DNA of 64,000 nt, from the NCBI RefSeq assembly GCF_021168455.1, contig NZ_JAJOZR010000002.1, forward strand, positions 62,001-126,000, read 5' to 3'. Below the pieces are notes generated by a model. It had not been told where the DNA came from and did not search any database. It saw only the letters and a program-made list of their open reading frames with translations. Below are positions 28,495 to 38,070 of the stretch, one piece after another (positions within the stretch are counted from its first letter, which is position 1; each line of letters opens with the position of its first letter). The DNA is from Ferranicluibacter quercicola. GTDB taxonomy: Bacteria > Pseudomonadota > Alphaproteobacteria > Rhizobiales > Rhizobiaceae. Both the position numbers and the translations under genes were made by a program.

Positions 28495-29370
28495 ATGTCC
28501 GAGACCGCCGCCGGTACCGTCATCGTCATTTCCAGCCACGTCATGCGCGGCTCCGTCGGCAACCGCGCAGCCGTCTTCGCGCTGGAGACGCTGGGTTTTA
28601 CCGTTTGGGCCGTGCCGACGGTCATCATGCCCTGGCATCCGGGACACGGCCGCTCGACGCGGATGGCGATCGACCCGGATACGTTCGATGCGATGCTGGG
28701 CGAGCTTGCGGCGTCTCCCTGGGTGGGCGAGGTTCGCGCCGTGCTGTCGGGCTATCTCGGCAATGCGCAGCAGGTCGAGGCGGTGGCACGCCTGGTCGAG
28801 ACGCTGAAGGCGCGCAATCCGCATCTCCTTTATGCCTGCGATCCGGTGATCGGCGACCGGGGCGATCTCTATGTGCCGGAGGCGGTCGCCTTGGGCATCC
28901 GGGACAGGCTCCTGCCGCTGGCGGGGCTCGCCACGCCGAACCGCTTCGAGCTGTCCTGGCTCTCGCATGCCGACCTCGACAGCAATACGGCCATTCTGGA
29001 CGCCGCGCTGGCGCTCGGGCCCTCGCGCATGCTGGTGACGTCGGCGATCGCCATGATGAACGGCAGCACGGGCAATCTCTACCTTTCCGGGCATCATGCG
29101 CTGCTGGCCGAGCACCGGCTGGTCGACAATCCGCCGAACGGGACGGGCGACCTGATGGCCGCGTTGTTTCTGGGGCGGCTTCTGGAGGGGCAGAGCGAGG
29201 AGAAGGCGCTGCAGCTCGCCACCGCCAGCGTGTTCGAGATGGTGGCCCGCTCGGCGCGGCGCGGTGCCGACGAGCTGACGCTGCAGCAGGACGCACATTG
29301 CCTGACCGGGCCGATGTCGCTGGTGCAGATGCGCCACCTGATGCATCCGTCGCAGACGCGCAAGCGCTGA
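28495..29370 (+). CDS. pdxY: Pyridoxal kinase PdxY
   Basis: A 291-residue ribokinase-fold enzyme that phosphorylates pyridoxal to PLP in the salvage pathway. Family marks are SSHVMRGSVGNRAAVFALETLG near the start, YACDPVIGDRGDLYV, LATPNRFELSWL, and the anion-hole/catalytic NPPNGTGDLMAALFLG. The start at 28495 follows GAGAGAAAG. The open frame extends far upstream over the antisense of NAD-GDH, but only this part encodes the enzyme. It diverges from the NAD-GDH gene with 240 bases between. Confidence 0.93.
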   Translation: MSETAAGTVIVISSHVMRGSVGNRAAVFALETLGFTVWAVPTVIMPWHPGHGRSTRMAIDPDTFDAMLGELAASPWVGEVRAVLSGYLGNAQQVEAVARLVETLKARNPHLLYACDPVIGDRGDLYVPEAVALGIRDRLLPLAGLATPNRFELSWLSHADLDSNTAILDAALALGPSRMLVTSAIAMMNGSTGNLYLSGHHALLAEHRLVDNPPNGTGDLMAALFLGRLLEGQSEEKALQLATASVFEMVARSARRGADELTLQQDAHCLTGPMSLVQMRHLMHPSQTRKR

Positions 29371-29493
29371 TACGGGAATTCGCGGTTCGGAGTCGTGCCC
29401 GGCCCGCCGTAAATTAACCGAGCGGACCGCGTCACTCTTGCCTCTTCGGACAATCGGCGCTTAAACACGGGTCAGCAAAGAGGGCACAGGCAC

Positions 29494-30135
29494 ATGTATC
29501 AATTTCCCGAGCACCTGCTGGGCGGTTACCAGAAATTCATGAACGGCCGGTTCGCCGAGCAGCAGGCCCGCTACAAGACGCTGGCGGAAACCGGACAGCA
29601 GCCGAAGACGCTGATCGTCGCCTGTTGCGACTCCCGCGCCGCGCCGGAAACCATCTTCGACAGCGGACCGGGCGAACTCTTCGTGGTGCGCAACGTCGCC
29701 AACATGGTTCCGCCCTACGAGCCCGATGGTCAGTATCATTCGACCTCGGCGGCGCTGGAATTCGCGGTCCAGTCGCTGCGCGTCAAGGACATCGTCGTCA
29801 TGGGCCATGGCCGCTGCGGCGGCATCAAGGCTGTGCTCGACAGCGGCGCTGAGCCTCTGTCGCCCGGCGATTTCATCGGCAAGTGGATGAACATGCTGAA
29901 GCCGTCGGCCGAACAGATCGCCGGGAACGACATGATGACGGCGGCGGAGCGCCAGCGCGCGATGGAGCACGTGTCGATCCGCAATTCCATCGTCAACCTG
30001 CGGACGTTCCCCTGCGTCCAGATCCTCGAGCAGCGCGGCAAGCTGCAGCTGCATGGCGCCTGGTTCGATATTTCGACGGGTGAGCTGTGGGTGATGGATC
30101 CGAAGTCGGGCGATTTTTCCCGGCCCGGGACCTGA
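29494..30135 (+). CDS. Beta-class carbonic anhydrase
   Basis: A 213-residue zinc enzyme interconverting CO2 and bicarbonate. The zinc ligands and catalytic dyad are visible: Cys45, Asp46 and Arg48 in ACCDSRAAPE, and His105 and Cys108 in MGHGRCGG. Length and C-terminus are normal for the prokaryotic beta class. No signal peptide is seen, so it is cytosolic. An intrinsic terminator follows the stop by 26 bases. Confidence 0.96.
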   Translation: MYQFPEHLLGGYQKFMNGRFAEQQARYKTLAETGQQPKTLIVACCDSRAAPETIFDSGPGELFVVRNVANMVPPYEPDGQYHSTSAALEFAVQSLRVKDIVVMGHGRCGGIKAVLDSGAEPLSPGDFIGKWMNMLKPSAEQIAGNDMMTAAERQRAMEHVSIRNSIVNLRTFPCVQILEQRGKLQLHGAWFDISTGELWVMDPKSGDFSRPGT

Positions 30136-30160
30136 TCCGCGCCGGATTATCGTTTCCAGA

Positions 30161-30192
30161 GAGGCTGCACGGGCGACCGTTGCAGCCTTTTT
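30161..30192 (+). terminator. Intrinsic terminator of the carbonic anhydrase gene
   Basis: AGGCTGCA (30162-30169) pairs with TGCAGCCT (30181-30188) over an 11-base loop and is followed by TTTTT. Confidence 0.85.
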
Positions 30193-30220
30193 CATGTGTC
30201 ATGGCCGAAAAGCCGACGTG

Positions 30221-30252
30221 AAAAAACCCCGGAGCGCTTTCGCGCCGGGGCT
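30221..30252 (-). terminator. Intrinsic terminator of the lytic transglycosylase gene
   Basis: Read on the minus strand, GCCCCGGCGCGAAAGCGCTCCGGGG forms a GC-rich, slightly imperfect hairpin followed by six Ts, 25 bases after the transglycosylase stop. Confidence 0.85.
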
Positions 30253-30276
30253 TTCTGTCGTCGAAATCGAGAAAGA

Positions 30277-31092
30277 TCAGCCGTCGATGTCGGCAGCGAT
30301 CTGGGCGATCGCCTGCTGGTAGACGCTGGCCGCGTTCCAGCCCTGGATGGCGCCGAAGTTGCCTTGGCCCGGCTGATAGCCGCCGCCTGCCCGCCAGCCA
30401 TGGCCGCGCAGGAAGTTGGCCGTGGAGGCCAGGGCGTCGGCCTTCGAGCGAACCATATCGACATGGCCGTTGCCATCGCCATCGACGCCGTATTTCACGA
30501 CGTTTGCCGGGAGGAATTGCGTCTGGCCGATTTCGCCATGGGCCGCACCGCGGGCATCCGTCGAAAGATCGCCGCGCTGGACGAGCGTCAGGGCTGCGTA
30601 AAGCTGGTCGGTGAAGTAGTCGGAGCGGCGGCAGTCATAGGCGAGCGTCGAAACGGCCGACAGCGTGTGCTCTTTGCCCATGAAGCTGCCGAAGCCGGTT
30701 TCCATGCCCCAGATCGCGATCAGCGGGCCGGCCGGCACGCCGTAGCGCTGCTCGATGGAGGCGAAGAGGGCTGCGTTCTGCGCCTTCATCTTCTTGCCGC
30801 GGGAGACGATGGCCGCACCGCCGCGCTTCTTCATAAATTCGTTGAGCGAGAGCTTGAAGCTCTTCTGGCCGCGATCGGCGCGGATCGTGGCCGTGTTGTA
30901 CTTCACATTGGCAAAGGCGCGGTCGAGCACGGCGGGGCTGATGCGGCCGGCGGCTTCCTGCTTGAAGTCCTGAACCCAGGCGTCGAAACCGGCAGACGTG
31001 TTGCCGCAGCTGGCGGCGAAGGCCGCTTGCGGTGCGAGGGCGGCAGCTGCAGCCAGTGCAAGACCTGCCAGTGCGAACGTCTTCTTCAGCAT
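30277..31092 (-). CDS. MltB-type lytic murein transglycosylase
   Basis: A 271-residue exported protein. Start MLKKTF, hydrophobic core and a signal-peptidase site after AFA give a Sec signal of about 26 residues. The mature part holds the MltB-like transglycosylase fold: AGPLIAIWGMETGFGSFMG (catalytic Glu), STLAYDCRRSDYF, GEIGQTQFLPANVVKYGVDGDGNGHVDM, and LRGHGWRAGGGY. It cleaves peptidoglycan glycan strands with 1,6-anhydro-muropeptide formation. No C-terminal peptidoglycan-binding domain and no lipobox are present, so it should be soluble and periplasmic. A start 12 codons earlier (31128) is possible but would spoil the signal peptide. Confidence 0.9.
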   Translation of the reverse strand: MLKKTFALAGLALAAAAALAPQAAFAASCGNTSAGFDAWVQDFKQEAAGRISPAVLDRAFANVKYNTATIRADRGQKSFKLSLNEFMKKRGGAAIVSRGKKMKAQNAALFASIEQRYGVPAGPLIAIWGMETGFGSFMGKEHTLSAVSTLAYDCRRSDYFTDQLYAALTLVQRGDLSTDARGAAHGEIGQTQFLPANVVKYGVDGDGNGHVDMVRSKADALASTANFLRGHGWRAGGGYQPGQGNFGAIQGWNAASVYQQAIAQIAADIDG

Positions 31093-31158
31093 AAAAAACC
31101 CCGTAGCCCTGCTTCTGATGGCCGACAACCTTGCCGTCTGGCAGAGGCAGCGCCTTGA

Positions 31159-31174
31159 TGTTTCACGTGAATCC
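31159..31174. other. Degenerate parS-like site 4 (14/16)
   Basis: The 16-mer reads TGTTTCACGTGAATCC, two changes from the canonical ParB site (positions 14 and 16), with an intact TGTTTCACGTGAA left part. It lies in the gap between the transglycosylase gene and asd, 23.5 kb from parB. Confidence 0.4.
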
Positions 31175-31205
31175 GTCCGTCAGCGTCCGTCTTCAACCTT
31201 TGGGC

Positions 31206-31234
31206 ACCCGCCGTCCCTGTCCCGGTCGGCGGGT
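31206..31234 (-). terminator. Hairpin after asd
   Basis: ACCCGCCG (31206-31213) pairs with CGGCGGGT (31227-31234), 23 bases after the asd stop on the minus strand. No T-run follows, so it is a possible weak terminator or 3' stabiliser. Confidence 0.35.
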
Positions 31235-31256
31235 CCCCTCGTCTCTTTGCCGCCGA

Positions 31257-32291
31257 TCAGGCAGCCTGCTTCTTGGCCGTTATCAGGCCGCGGGCGACCA
31301 GCAGCTCGGCGATCTGGATCGCATTTAGTGCGGCACCCTTGCGTAAGTTATCGGACACAACCCAGATGTTGAGGCCGTTTTCGACCGTCGCATCTTCACG
31401 AATGCGTGAAATGTAGGTGGCGTCCTCACCGGCGCTTTCGTAAGGCGTCATGTACCCGCCATTTTCATGCTTGTCGATGACCAGGCAACCGGGCGCCTCG
31501 CGCAGAATGTCGCGGGCCTGATCGGCCGTGATCTCGTTTTCGAACTCGATGTTGACCGATTCCGAATGGCCGATGAAGACCGGGACGCGCACGGCCGTGC
31601 AGGTGACCTTGATCTTCGGATCGAGCATCTTCTTGGTTTCGGCCAGAACCTTCCATTCTTCCTTCGTATAGCCGTCTTCCATGAAGCTATCGATGTGCGG
31701 AATGACGTTGAAGGCGATGCGCTTGGTGAACTTCTTGCTTTCGACCGGATCGGCCACGAAGACGGCGCGGGTCTGGTTGAAGAGCTCGTCCATGCCGTCC
31801 TTGCCGGCGCCCGAAACGGACTGGTAGGTCGAGACGACGACGCGCTTGATCTTGGCGAAATCGTGCAACGGCTTCAGCGCGACGACGAGCTGCGCCGTGG
31901 AGCAATTCGGGTTGGCGATGATGTTGCGCTTGGTGAACTGGGTGATCGCATCGGGGTTCACTTCCGGCACGATCAGCGGCACGTCGGCGTCGTAGCGCCA
32001 TGCCGAGGAGTTGTCGATGACGACGCAACCCTGCGCGGCGATCTTCGGGGAATACTTGAGCGAGACCGCACCGCCGGCCGACATGAGGCAAATGTCGGTG
32101 TCGGAAAAGTCGTAGTTTTCGAGGTTCTTGACCTTCAGCGTCTTGTCGCCGAACGACACTTCGGTGCCATGCGACCGGGCCGAGGCCAGCGCCACGACCT
32201 CATCGGCCGGGAAGCCGCGTTCGGAAAGGATATTGAGCATTTCGCGCCCGACATTGCCGGTGGCGCCTGCTACGGCGATCTTGAAACCCAT
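31257..32291 (-). CDS. asd: Aspartate-semialdehyde dehydrogenase
   Basis: A 344-residue NADP-dependent enzyme reducing aspartyl-4-phosphate to aspartate semialdehyde, the branch point to lysine/diaminopimelate, threonine and methionine. The N-terminal GATGNVGREMLNIL binds NADP, the catalytic Cys is in NPNCSTAQ (about residue 129), and VSGAGKDGMDEL and the C-terminal DNLRKGAALNAIQIAELL are typical. It stands alone on the minus strand, with the following gene 136 bases away. Confidence 0.96.
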   Translation of the reverse strand: MGFKIAVAGATGNVGREMLNILSERGFPADEVVALASARSHGTEVSFGDKTLKVKNLENYDFSDTDICLMSAGGAVSLKYSPKIAAQGCVVIDNSSAWRYDADVPLIVPEVNPDAITQFTKRNIIANPNCSTAQLVVALKPLHDFAKIKRVVVSTYQSVSGAGKDGMDELFNQTRAVFVADPVESKKFTKRIAFNVIPHIDSFMEDGYTKEEWKVLAETKKMLDPKIKVTCTAVRVPVFIGHSESVNIEFENEITADQARDILREAPGCLVIDKHENGGYMTPYESAGEDATYISRIREDATVENGLNIWVVSDNLRKGAALNAIQIAELLVARGLITAKKQAA

Positions 32292-32749
32292 TGTCTTGCT
32301 CTCTTTCTCTTCTCTCCGCGGAAGCTGGGGGAGAAACCCGGATCGCCTGTGGCGCGGGCTTCGCGTCCCCGGCCGTGCCGGGGAGAGAGCGGTGGGCCAG
32401 AGACGTCAGACGGTTTTCGTCGTCGTTTTGGCCGTGTTTGTGAAAAGTGCGGACAGGGGTTCCGGCGCTCCTGCCGAAGCAAGACCGTTTGCGCAGCCGA
32501 TGATGGACATCCGACGAAGCATGAACCCTTCCCTTTCCGCTGCTGCTCATATTCATTCTGCCGGTAAAGTCAAGGTTCTTCGTGCGACCAGAGCCGTCGT
32601 GCCAGGCGGCCCTTAGACGAAAGTCATAATCCGAAAGGATCGCTGCCCGACGCCGTCCCGATCTGGCATTCTTGCCCATCGGTGTACTCCGTGAACCGAT
32701 CGAGGAGGATCGGTGGGGTGCACGCCTGGATTTTGGGAGGACGACTGCA
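32292..32749. other. Gene-free stretch between divergent asd and the MHS transporter
   Basis: About 460 bases without a credible gene; open frames here are short and lack ribosome sites or recognisable content. It must hold both divergent promoters. It includes a GC hairpin CCCCGG-CCGTG-CCGGGG near 32367-32384, and ACCGATC (32695-32701) pairing with GATCGGT (32708-32714) around a GAGGAG loop 36 bases before the transporter start. I see no convincing operator. Confidence 0.6.
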
Positions 32750-34636
<1,887 letters not shown>

Positions 34637-34662
34637 GCGCAATCGCGATCCGAATAAACATC

Positions 34663-34692
34663 AACCCGGCGGGCTTGCTCGCCGGGTTTTTC
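34663..34692 (+). terminator. Intrinsic terminator of the MHS transporter gene
   Basis: A 9-bp stem (AACCCGGCG at 34663-34671 with CGCCGGGTT at 34680-34688), 8-base loop, then a T-run. It lies 27 bases after the stop. Confidence 0.85.
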
Positions 34693-34693
34693 G

Positions 34694-35392
34694 TCAGACG
34701 TTTTCAGGGGTCGGAAACTGGGTCTTCGGTCGTGGCCAGCCCTTTTCGTCGAGCCGGAAGACCCAGTTCTGCCGGGCAAAGAGGAAGGCGATCATCAGGG
34801 CGCTCCAGAGACCGACGAGCAAGCCGGCGGCGACGTCGCTCGGATAATGCGCGCCGACCACCACCCGGGTGACGCCGATGGTGAGGGCGCCGAGCGCAAA
34901 GAGGATCCGCAGGCGCGGGGCCAGCATGGCGAAGGCCCCGAAGAAGGAGCCGACGGCTGCCGAATGACCCGAGGGGAAGCTCTGGAACAGCCAGTCGGAG
35001 GCAAACGGCGTCAGGCTATAGGCGCCGAGATCGGAAAAGGCCTCCGGCCGGGCGCGGCCGATGAAGAATTTGAGGATATGGACCACGGCGCTCGCCGTGC
35101 CGATGGTCACGAGGAAGTAGAGCGACAGGCGCCGCGCCGCCCTCGCCTTCTCGGCAAGGCCGTGGCTGCTGACGACGCGCGCGAGGATGTAGGCGATGAT
35201 CACCAGCGCCGCGGAGCCGTAGATCATCCAGGCGAAGGTGCCGAAATCCGTGATGCGTGCATTGAAGGCGACGAAAGGCTCCGGCAGCGCCTGCGCCGAT
35301 TGCGACAGGCGCGGATCGAATGGCACGAGTGCCGCGACCAGAAGGATGGCGCTCAGCAGCAGCCAGACGGAGGAGGAGATCGGCCTGTTCAT
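34694..35392 (-). CDS. PAP2-family membrane phosphatase
   Basis: A 232-residue integral membrane protein with about six helices. All three PAP2 phosphatase motifs are intact: KFFIGRARP (K-x6-RP), PSGHSA, and RVVVGAHYPSD (R-x5-H-x3-D). Such enzymes dephosphorylate undecaprenyl pyrophosphate, phosphatidic acid or lipid A, with the active site in the periplasm; the substrate here is not evident. It starts at 35392 (MNRPISSSVWLLL). The frame stays open into leuB, but that part is a shadow. It is the gene after leuB with a terminator between, so it probably has its own promoter. Confidence 0.9.
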   Translation of the reverse strand: MNRPISSSVWLLLSAILLVAALVPFDPRLSQSAQALPEPFVAFNARITDFGTFAWMIYGSAALVIIAYILARVVSSHGLAEKARAARRLSLYFLVTIGTASAVVHILKFFIGRARPEAFSDLGAYSLTPFASDWLFQSFPSGHSAAVGSFFGAFAMLAPRLRILFALGALTIGVTRVVVGAHYPSDVAAGLLVGLWSALMIAFLFARQNWVFRLDEKGWPRPKTQFPTPENV

Positions 35393-35466
35393 GATGTTCC
35401 TTCTTTTCCGTCTGGTCGATCCCGCGAAAACTGTTTTCGCTTTCGCTGAAGTCAACCACCGGACAC

Positions 35467-35502
35467 GAAAATGCCCCGGTCTCCGCCGGGAGCCGGGGCA
35501 TT
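35467..35502 (-). terminator. Intrinsic terminator of leuB
   Basis: AATGCCCCGG (35470-35479) pairs with CCGGGGCATT (35493-35502). Read on the minus strand the hairpin is followed by TTTTCG, 21 bases after the leuB stop. Confidence 0.8.
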
Positions 35503-35523
35503 CGACGTGTCTGCCGACAGATT

Positions 35524-36636
35524 TCAGGCCGCCAGCGCCTTGAACTCGGCCAGAATGGCGTCGCCCATCTCGGTGGTGCCGACCTGGCGGGCGCCGGGGG
35601 CCATGATATCGCCCGTGCGGATGCCCTGGTCGAGCACGTTGGCGATCGCCTTTTCCAGACGGTTGGCTTCCGCGATCATGTTGAACGAGTAGCGCAGGCA
35701 CATGGCGAACGACGCGATCATCGCAATCGGGTTGGCGATGCCGCGGCCGGCAATGTCGGGAGCCGAGCCGTGAACCGGCTCGTACATCGCCTTGCGCTTG
35801 CCGGTCGTCGCGTCGGGCGCACCGAGAGAGGCGGAGGGCAGCATGCCGAGCGAGCCGGTGAGCATGGAGGCGACGTCCGACAGCATGTCGCCGAACAGGT
35901 TGTCGGTGACGATGACGTCGAACTGCTTGGGCTGGCGCACCAGCTGCATACCGCCGGCATCGGCCAGCATGTGGTCCAGCTGCACGTCGGAATATTTGTC
36001 CTTGTGGGTCGCGGTGACGACCTGGTTCCACAGAACGCCCGACTTCATGACATTGCGCTTTTCCATGGAGCAGACGCGGTTGGAGCGGGTGCGGGCGAGC
36101 TCGAAGGCGACGCCGGCGATGCGCTCGATCTCGTAGGTGTCGTAGACCTGCGTGTCGATGCCGCGCTTCTGGCCATTGCCGAGGTCGATGATCTCCTTCG
36201 GCTCGCCGAAATAGACGCCGCCCGTCAGCTCGCGCACGATGAGGATGTCGAGGCCTTCGACCAGCTCGGGCTTCAGCGACGATGCAGCCGAGAGCGCGGG
36301 ATAGCAGATGGCGGGGCGCAGGTTGGCAAACAGCTGCATGTCCTTGCGCAGGCGCAGGAGGCCGGCTTCGGGGCGTGCTTCGTAGGGCACGTCGTCCCAC
36401 TTCGGGCCGCCGACGGCGCCGAACAGCACGGCGTCGGCTGCCATGGCCTTCGCCATGTCGGCATCCGAGATGGCGGCGCCATGGGCGTCGTAGGCCGAAC
36501 CGCCGACGAGACCCGTGTCCGTGACGAAACCGGCGGCGGCGTCCGTGTTCATGTGGTCGATGATCTTGACGACCTCGGCCATGGCTTCCGGACCGATGCC
36601 GTCACCCGGCAGAAGGAAAAGTGTGCGCGTGGACAA
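35524..36636 (-). CDS. leuB: 3-isopropylmalate dehydrogenase, TTG start
   Basis: A 370-residue NAD-dependent enzyme of leucine synthesis (oxidative decarboxylation of 3-isopropylmalate). GDGIGPE near the start, RELTGGVYFGEP, MEKRNVMKSGVLWNQVV and the NAD-binding GSAPDIAGRGIANPIAMI are present. The best start is TTG at 36636 (STRTLFLLPGDGIGPE), preceded five bases upstream by GGGAGG, and it gives exactly the length usual for rhizobial LeuB. The upstream in-frame ATG at 36732 would add 32 unrelated residues. A terminator follows. Confidence 0.95.
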   Translation of the reverse strand: MSTRTLFLLPGDGIGPEAMAEVVKIIDHMNTDAAAGFVTDTGLVGGSAYDAHGAAISDADMAKAMAADAVLFGAVGGPKWDDVPYEARPEAGLLRLRKDMQLFANLRPAICYPALSAASSLKPELVEGLDILIVRELTGGVYFGEPKEIIDLGNGQKRGIDTQVYDTYEIERIAGVAFELARTRSNRVCSMEKRNVMKSGVLWNQVVTATHKDKYSDVQLDHMLADAGGMQLVRQPKQFDVIVTDNLFGDMLSDVASMLTGSLGMLPSASLGAPDATTGKRKAMYEPVHGSAPDIAGRGIANPIAMIASFAMCLRYSFNMIAEANRLEKAIANVLDQGIRTGDIMAPGARQVGTTEMGDAILAEFKALAA

Positions 36637-36749
36637 GAAGGCCTCCCATGGCTTTGATCTGCAGTGCGGGGATAGAACGAATTGCGGGTTCCTTACCGCA
36701 TGTCGTCCGGCAGGAAAATGCCGTTCCGGCAAGAATAAGACCTCTCATG

Positions 36750-37973
36750 TCAGGTTTTGAGCGGTGCAGCCGTGGCAAGGCCGCCGAGCCAGTCGAGATA
36801 GCGGGCATAGGCGAAATGCAGCGCGATGCCGACCACCACAAACAGCGTGCCGATCAGCGGATCCTTGCCCGTCACGAACAGCAGCACCTGGCCGATCATC
36901 GCGAGGATCGTCCCGAAGATGAAGACCGGCAGAGAGTGGCGACCGATCATGACCAGGGGATGATCGAGGCGCAGACGCGACAGCCGGTTGAAGACCGGGG
37001 TGACGGCCAGGAGATAGCCGAGCGCGAGGACGTGCAGGAGGCGGGTCAGCGACAGGAAGGTCTTGTCGAAGCCGGTGAGGACGGCCGGCAGGCCGTGGGA
37101 GAAATCGATCGACCACCAGGAGAACAGCACCCAGGCAAAGGAAACGCCGACATAGAGCGCTGCGACCGACACGAGGGCCGGGTGGCGCGGCAGCTGGATG
37201 CCCTTGCGGGCGCGCATCATGGCGACAAGGCCGATGGCGAACAGGAACTGCCAGGAAAACGGGTTCAGGAACCAGTAGTTATGGTCGAGGAAATTGATCG
37301 GCACGATATGGAAGAGGCCGGCGAGGAGCCAGGCCAGTGCCGAGATTCCGATGAGGAGCGTCGGGCTGATCGTCTGCAGGAGGAGCATGCCGGGCAGCAT
37401 GAGGAACACCACGGCATACATGGAGAGGATGTTGTTGTAGCCGAACTGGTGGCCGAGCAGCACCATCGCGACCACGCCCTGCTCGGTATTGTCGACCATG
37501 GGGCGGATGTTGATCTCGCCGATGAGATCCTGCCGGTGGAAGTAGAGCGCGCCGCCGGCGAAGATCGCGAGCGTGATGATGCTCGACATGATGTGGGCGA
37601 TGTAGAGCGTGAAGGCACGCCGCCAGATGCGCAGGCTGAGCGCCAGCCGGTTGCCGGGCAGGAACTTCCGGCCATAGGCAAGGCCGGCCGAGAGACCCGA
37701 GATCAGCACGAAGGCTTCCGCCGAATCGGAGAAGCCGAAATTCTTGGTCGTGACGTATTCGAGATACTGGCCCGGTACATGGTTGATGAAGATCATCAGC
37801 AGGCAGATGGCCCTGTAGGTATCCAGCCGGGTATCGCGTTCGCCCGGAACGGGCGTCCGGGAGGGCATGACACCGGGTGTCGATGCGGACACCGGCTGCA
37901 GCAAGGGCTGCAACAGGGCCGGAGGGGCGGTGCGCAGCACCGGAGGCGTGTCTTGAAGCATTCGGGGTCTCAT
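36750..37973 (-). CDS. opgC: OpgC-family membrane protein, probable glucan-modifying acyltransferase
   Basis: A membrane protein of about 407 residues with some ten hydrophobic segments after a 45-residue Pro/Ala-rich cytoplasmic lead. The OpgC pattern (RLDTYRAICLLMIFINHVPG, NFGFSDSAEAFVLISGLSAGLAYG) is clear. OpgC proteins transfer succinyl or related groups to periplasmic glucans. The gene directly follows ndvB on the same strand, so its natural substrate is the cyclic beta-1,2-glucan. The start is uncertain: ATG at 37973 or 37961, or TTG at 38000, none with a good ribosome site, which suggests reliance on coupling or leader structure. Confidence 0.85.
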   Translation of the reverse strand: MRPRMLQDTPPVLRTAPPALLQPLLQPVSASTPGVMPSRTPVPGERDTRLDTYRAICLLMIFINHVPGQYLEYVTTKNFGFSDSAEAFVLISGLSAGLAYGRKFLPGNRLALSLRIWRRAFTLYIAHIMSSIITLAIFAGGALYFHRQDLIGEINIRPMVDNTEQGVVAMVLLGHQFGYNNILSMYAVVFLMLPGMLLLQTISPTLLIGISALAWLLAGLFHIVPINFLDHNYWFLNPFSWQFLFAIGLVAMMRARKGIQLPRHPALVSVAALYVGVSFAWVLFSWWSIDFSHGLPAVLTGFDKTFLSLTRLLHVLALGYLLAVTPVFNRLSRLRLDHPLVMIGRHSLPVFIFGTILAMIGQVLLFVTGKDPLIGTLFVVVGIALHFAYARYLDWLGGLATAAPLKT

Positions 37974-38027
37974 GCGGATCTTGGCGCCCCAGCCCCTCAA
38001 CCTCGCCGATATCGTTCAGGCTTCGTT

Positions 38028-38061
38028 GCAGACCGGCCCGGGTTCGACCGGGCCGGTCTGC
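38028..38061. other. Perfect 14-bp hairpin between ndvB and opgC
   Basis: GCAGACCGGCCCGG (38028-38041) and CCGGGCCGGTCTGC (38048-38061) form a perfect stem over a 6-base loop, 10 bases past the ndvB stop on the minus strand. No T-run occurs on either side. It could be an RNA-end stabiliser that sets different ndvB and opgC levels, or a weak terminator. Confidence 0.7.
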
Positions 38062-38070
38062 CATTGGTGG

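Noticed and set aside
27514..29370. A 618-codon frame ending in pdxY
   Set aside because: The first 327 codons overlap the antisense of NAD-GDH and the intergenic region, and PdxY similarity begins at 28495.
32292..32749. Possible small genes in the asd-MHS transporter gap
   Set aside because: Frames overlap both strands, have no ribosome sites and show no recognisable protein features.
34694..36400. A single 568-codon frame joining the PAP2 phosphatase with an upstream extension over leuB
   Set aside because: Only the last 232 codons match a family. The extension is a shadow of leuB, and the leuB terminator lies inside it.
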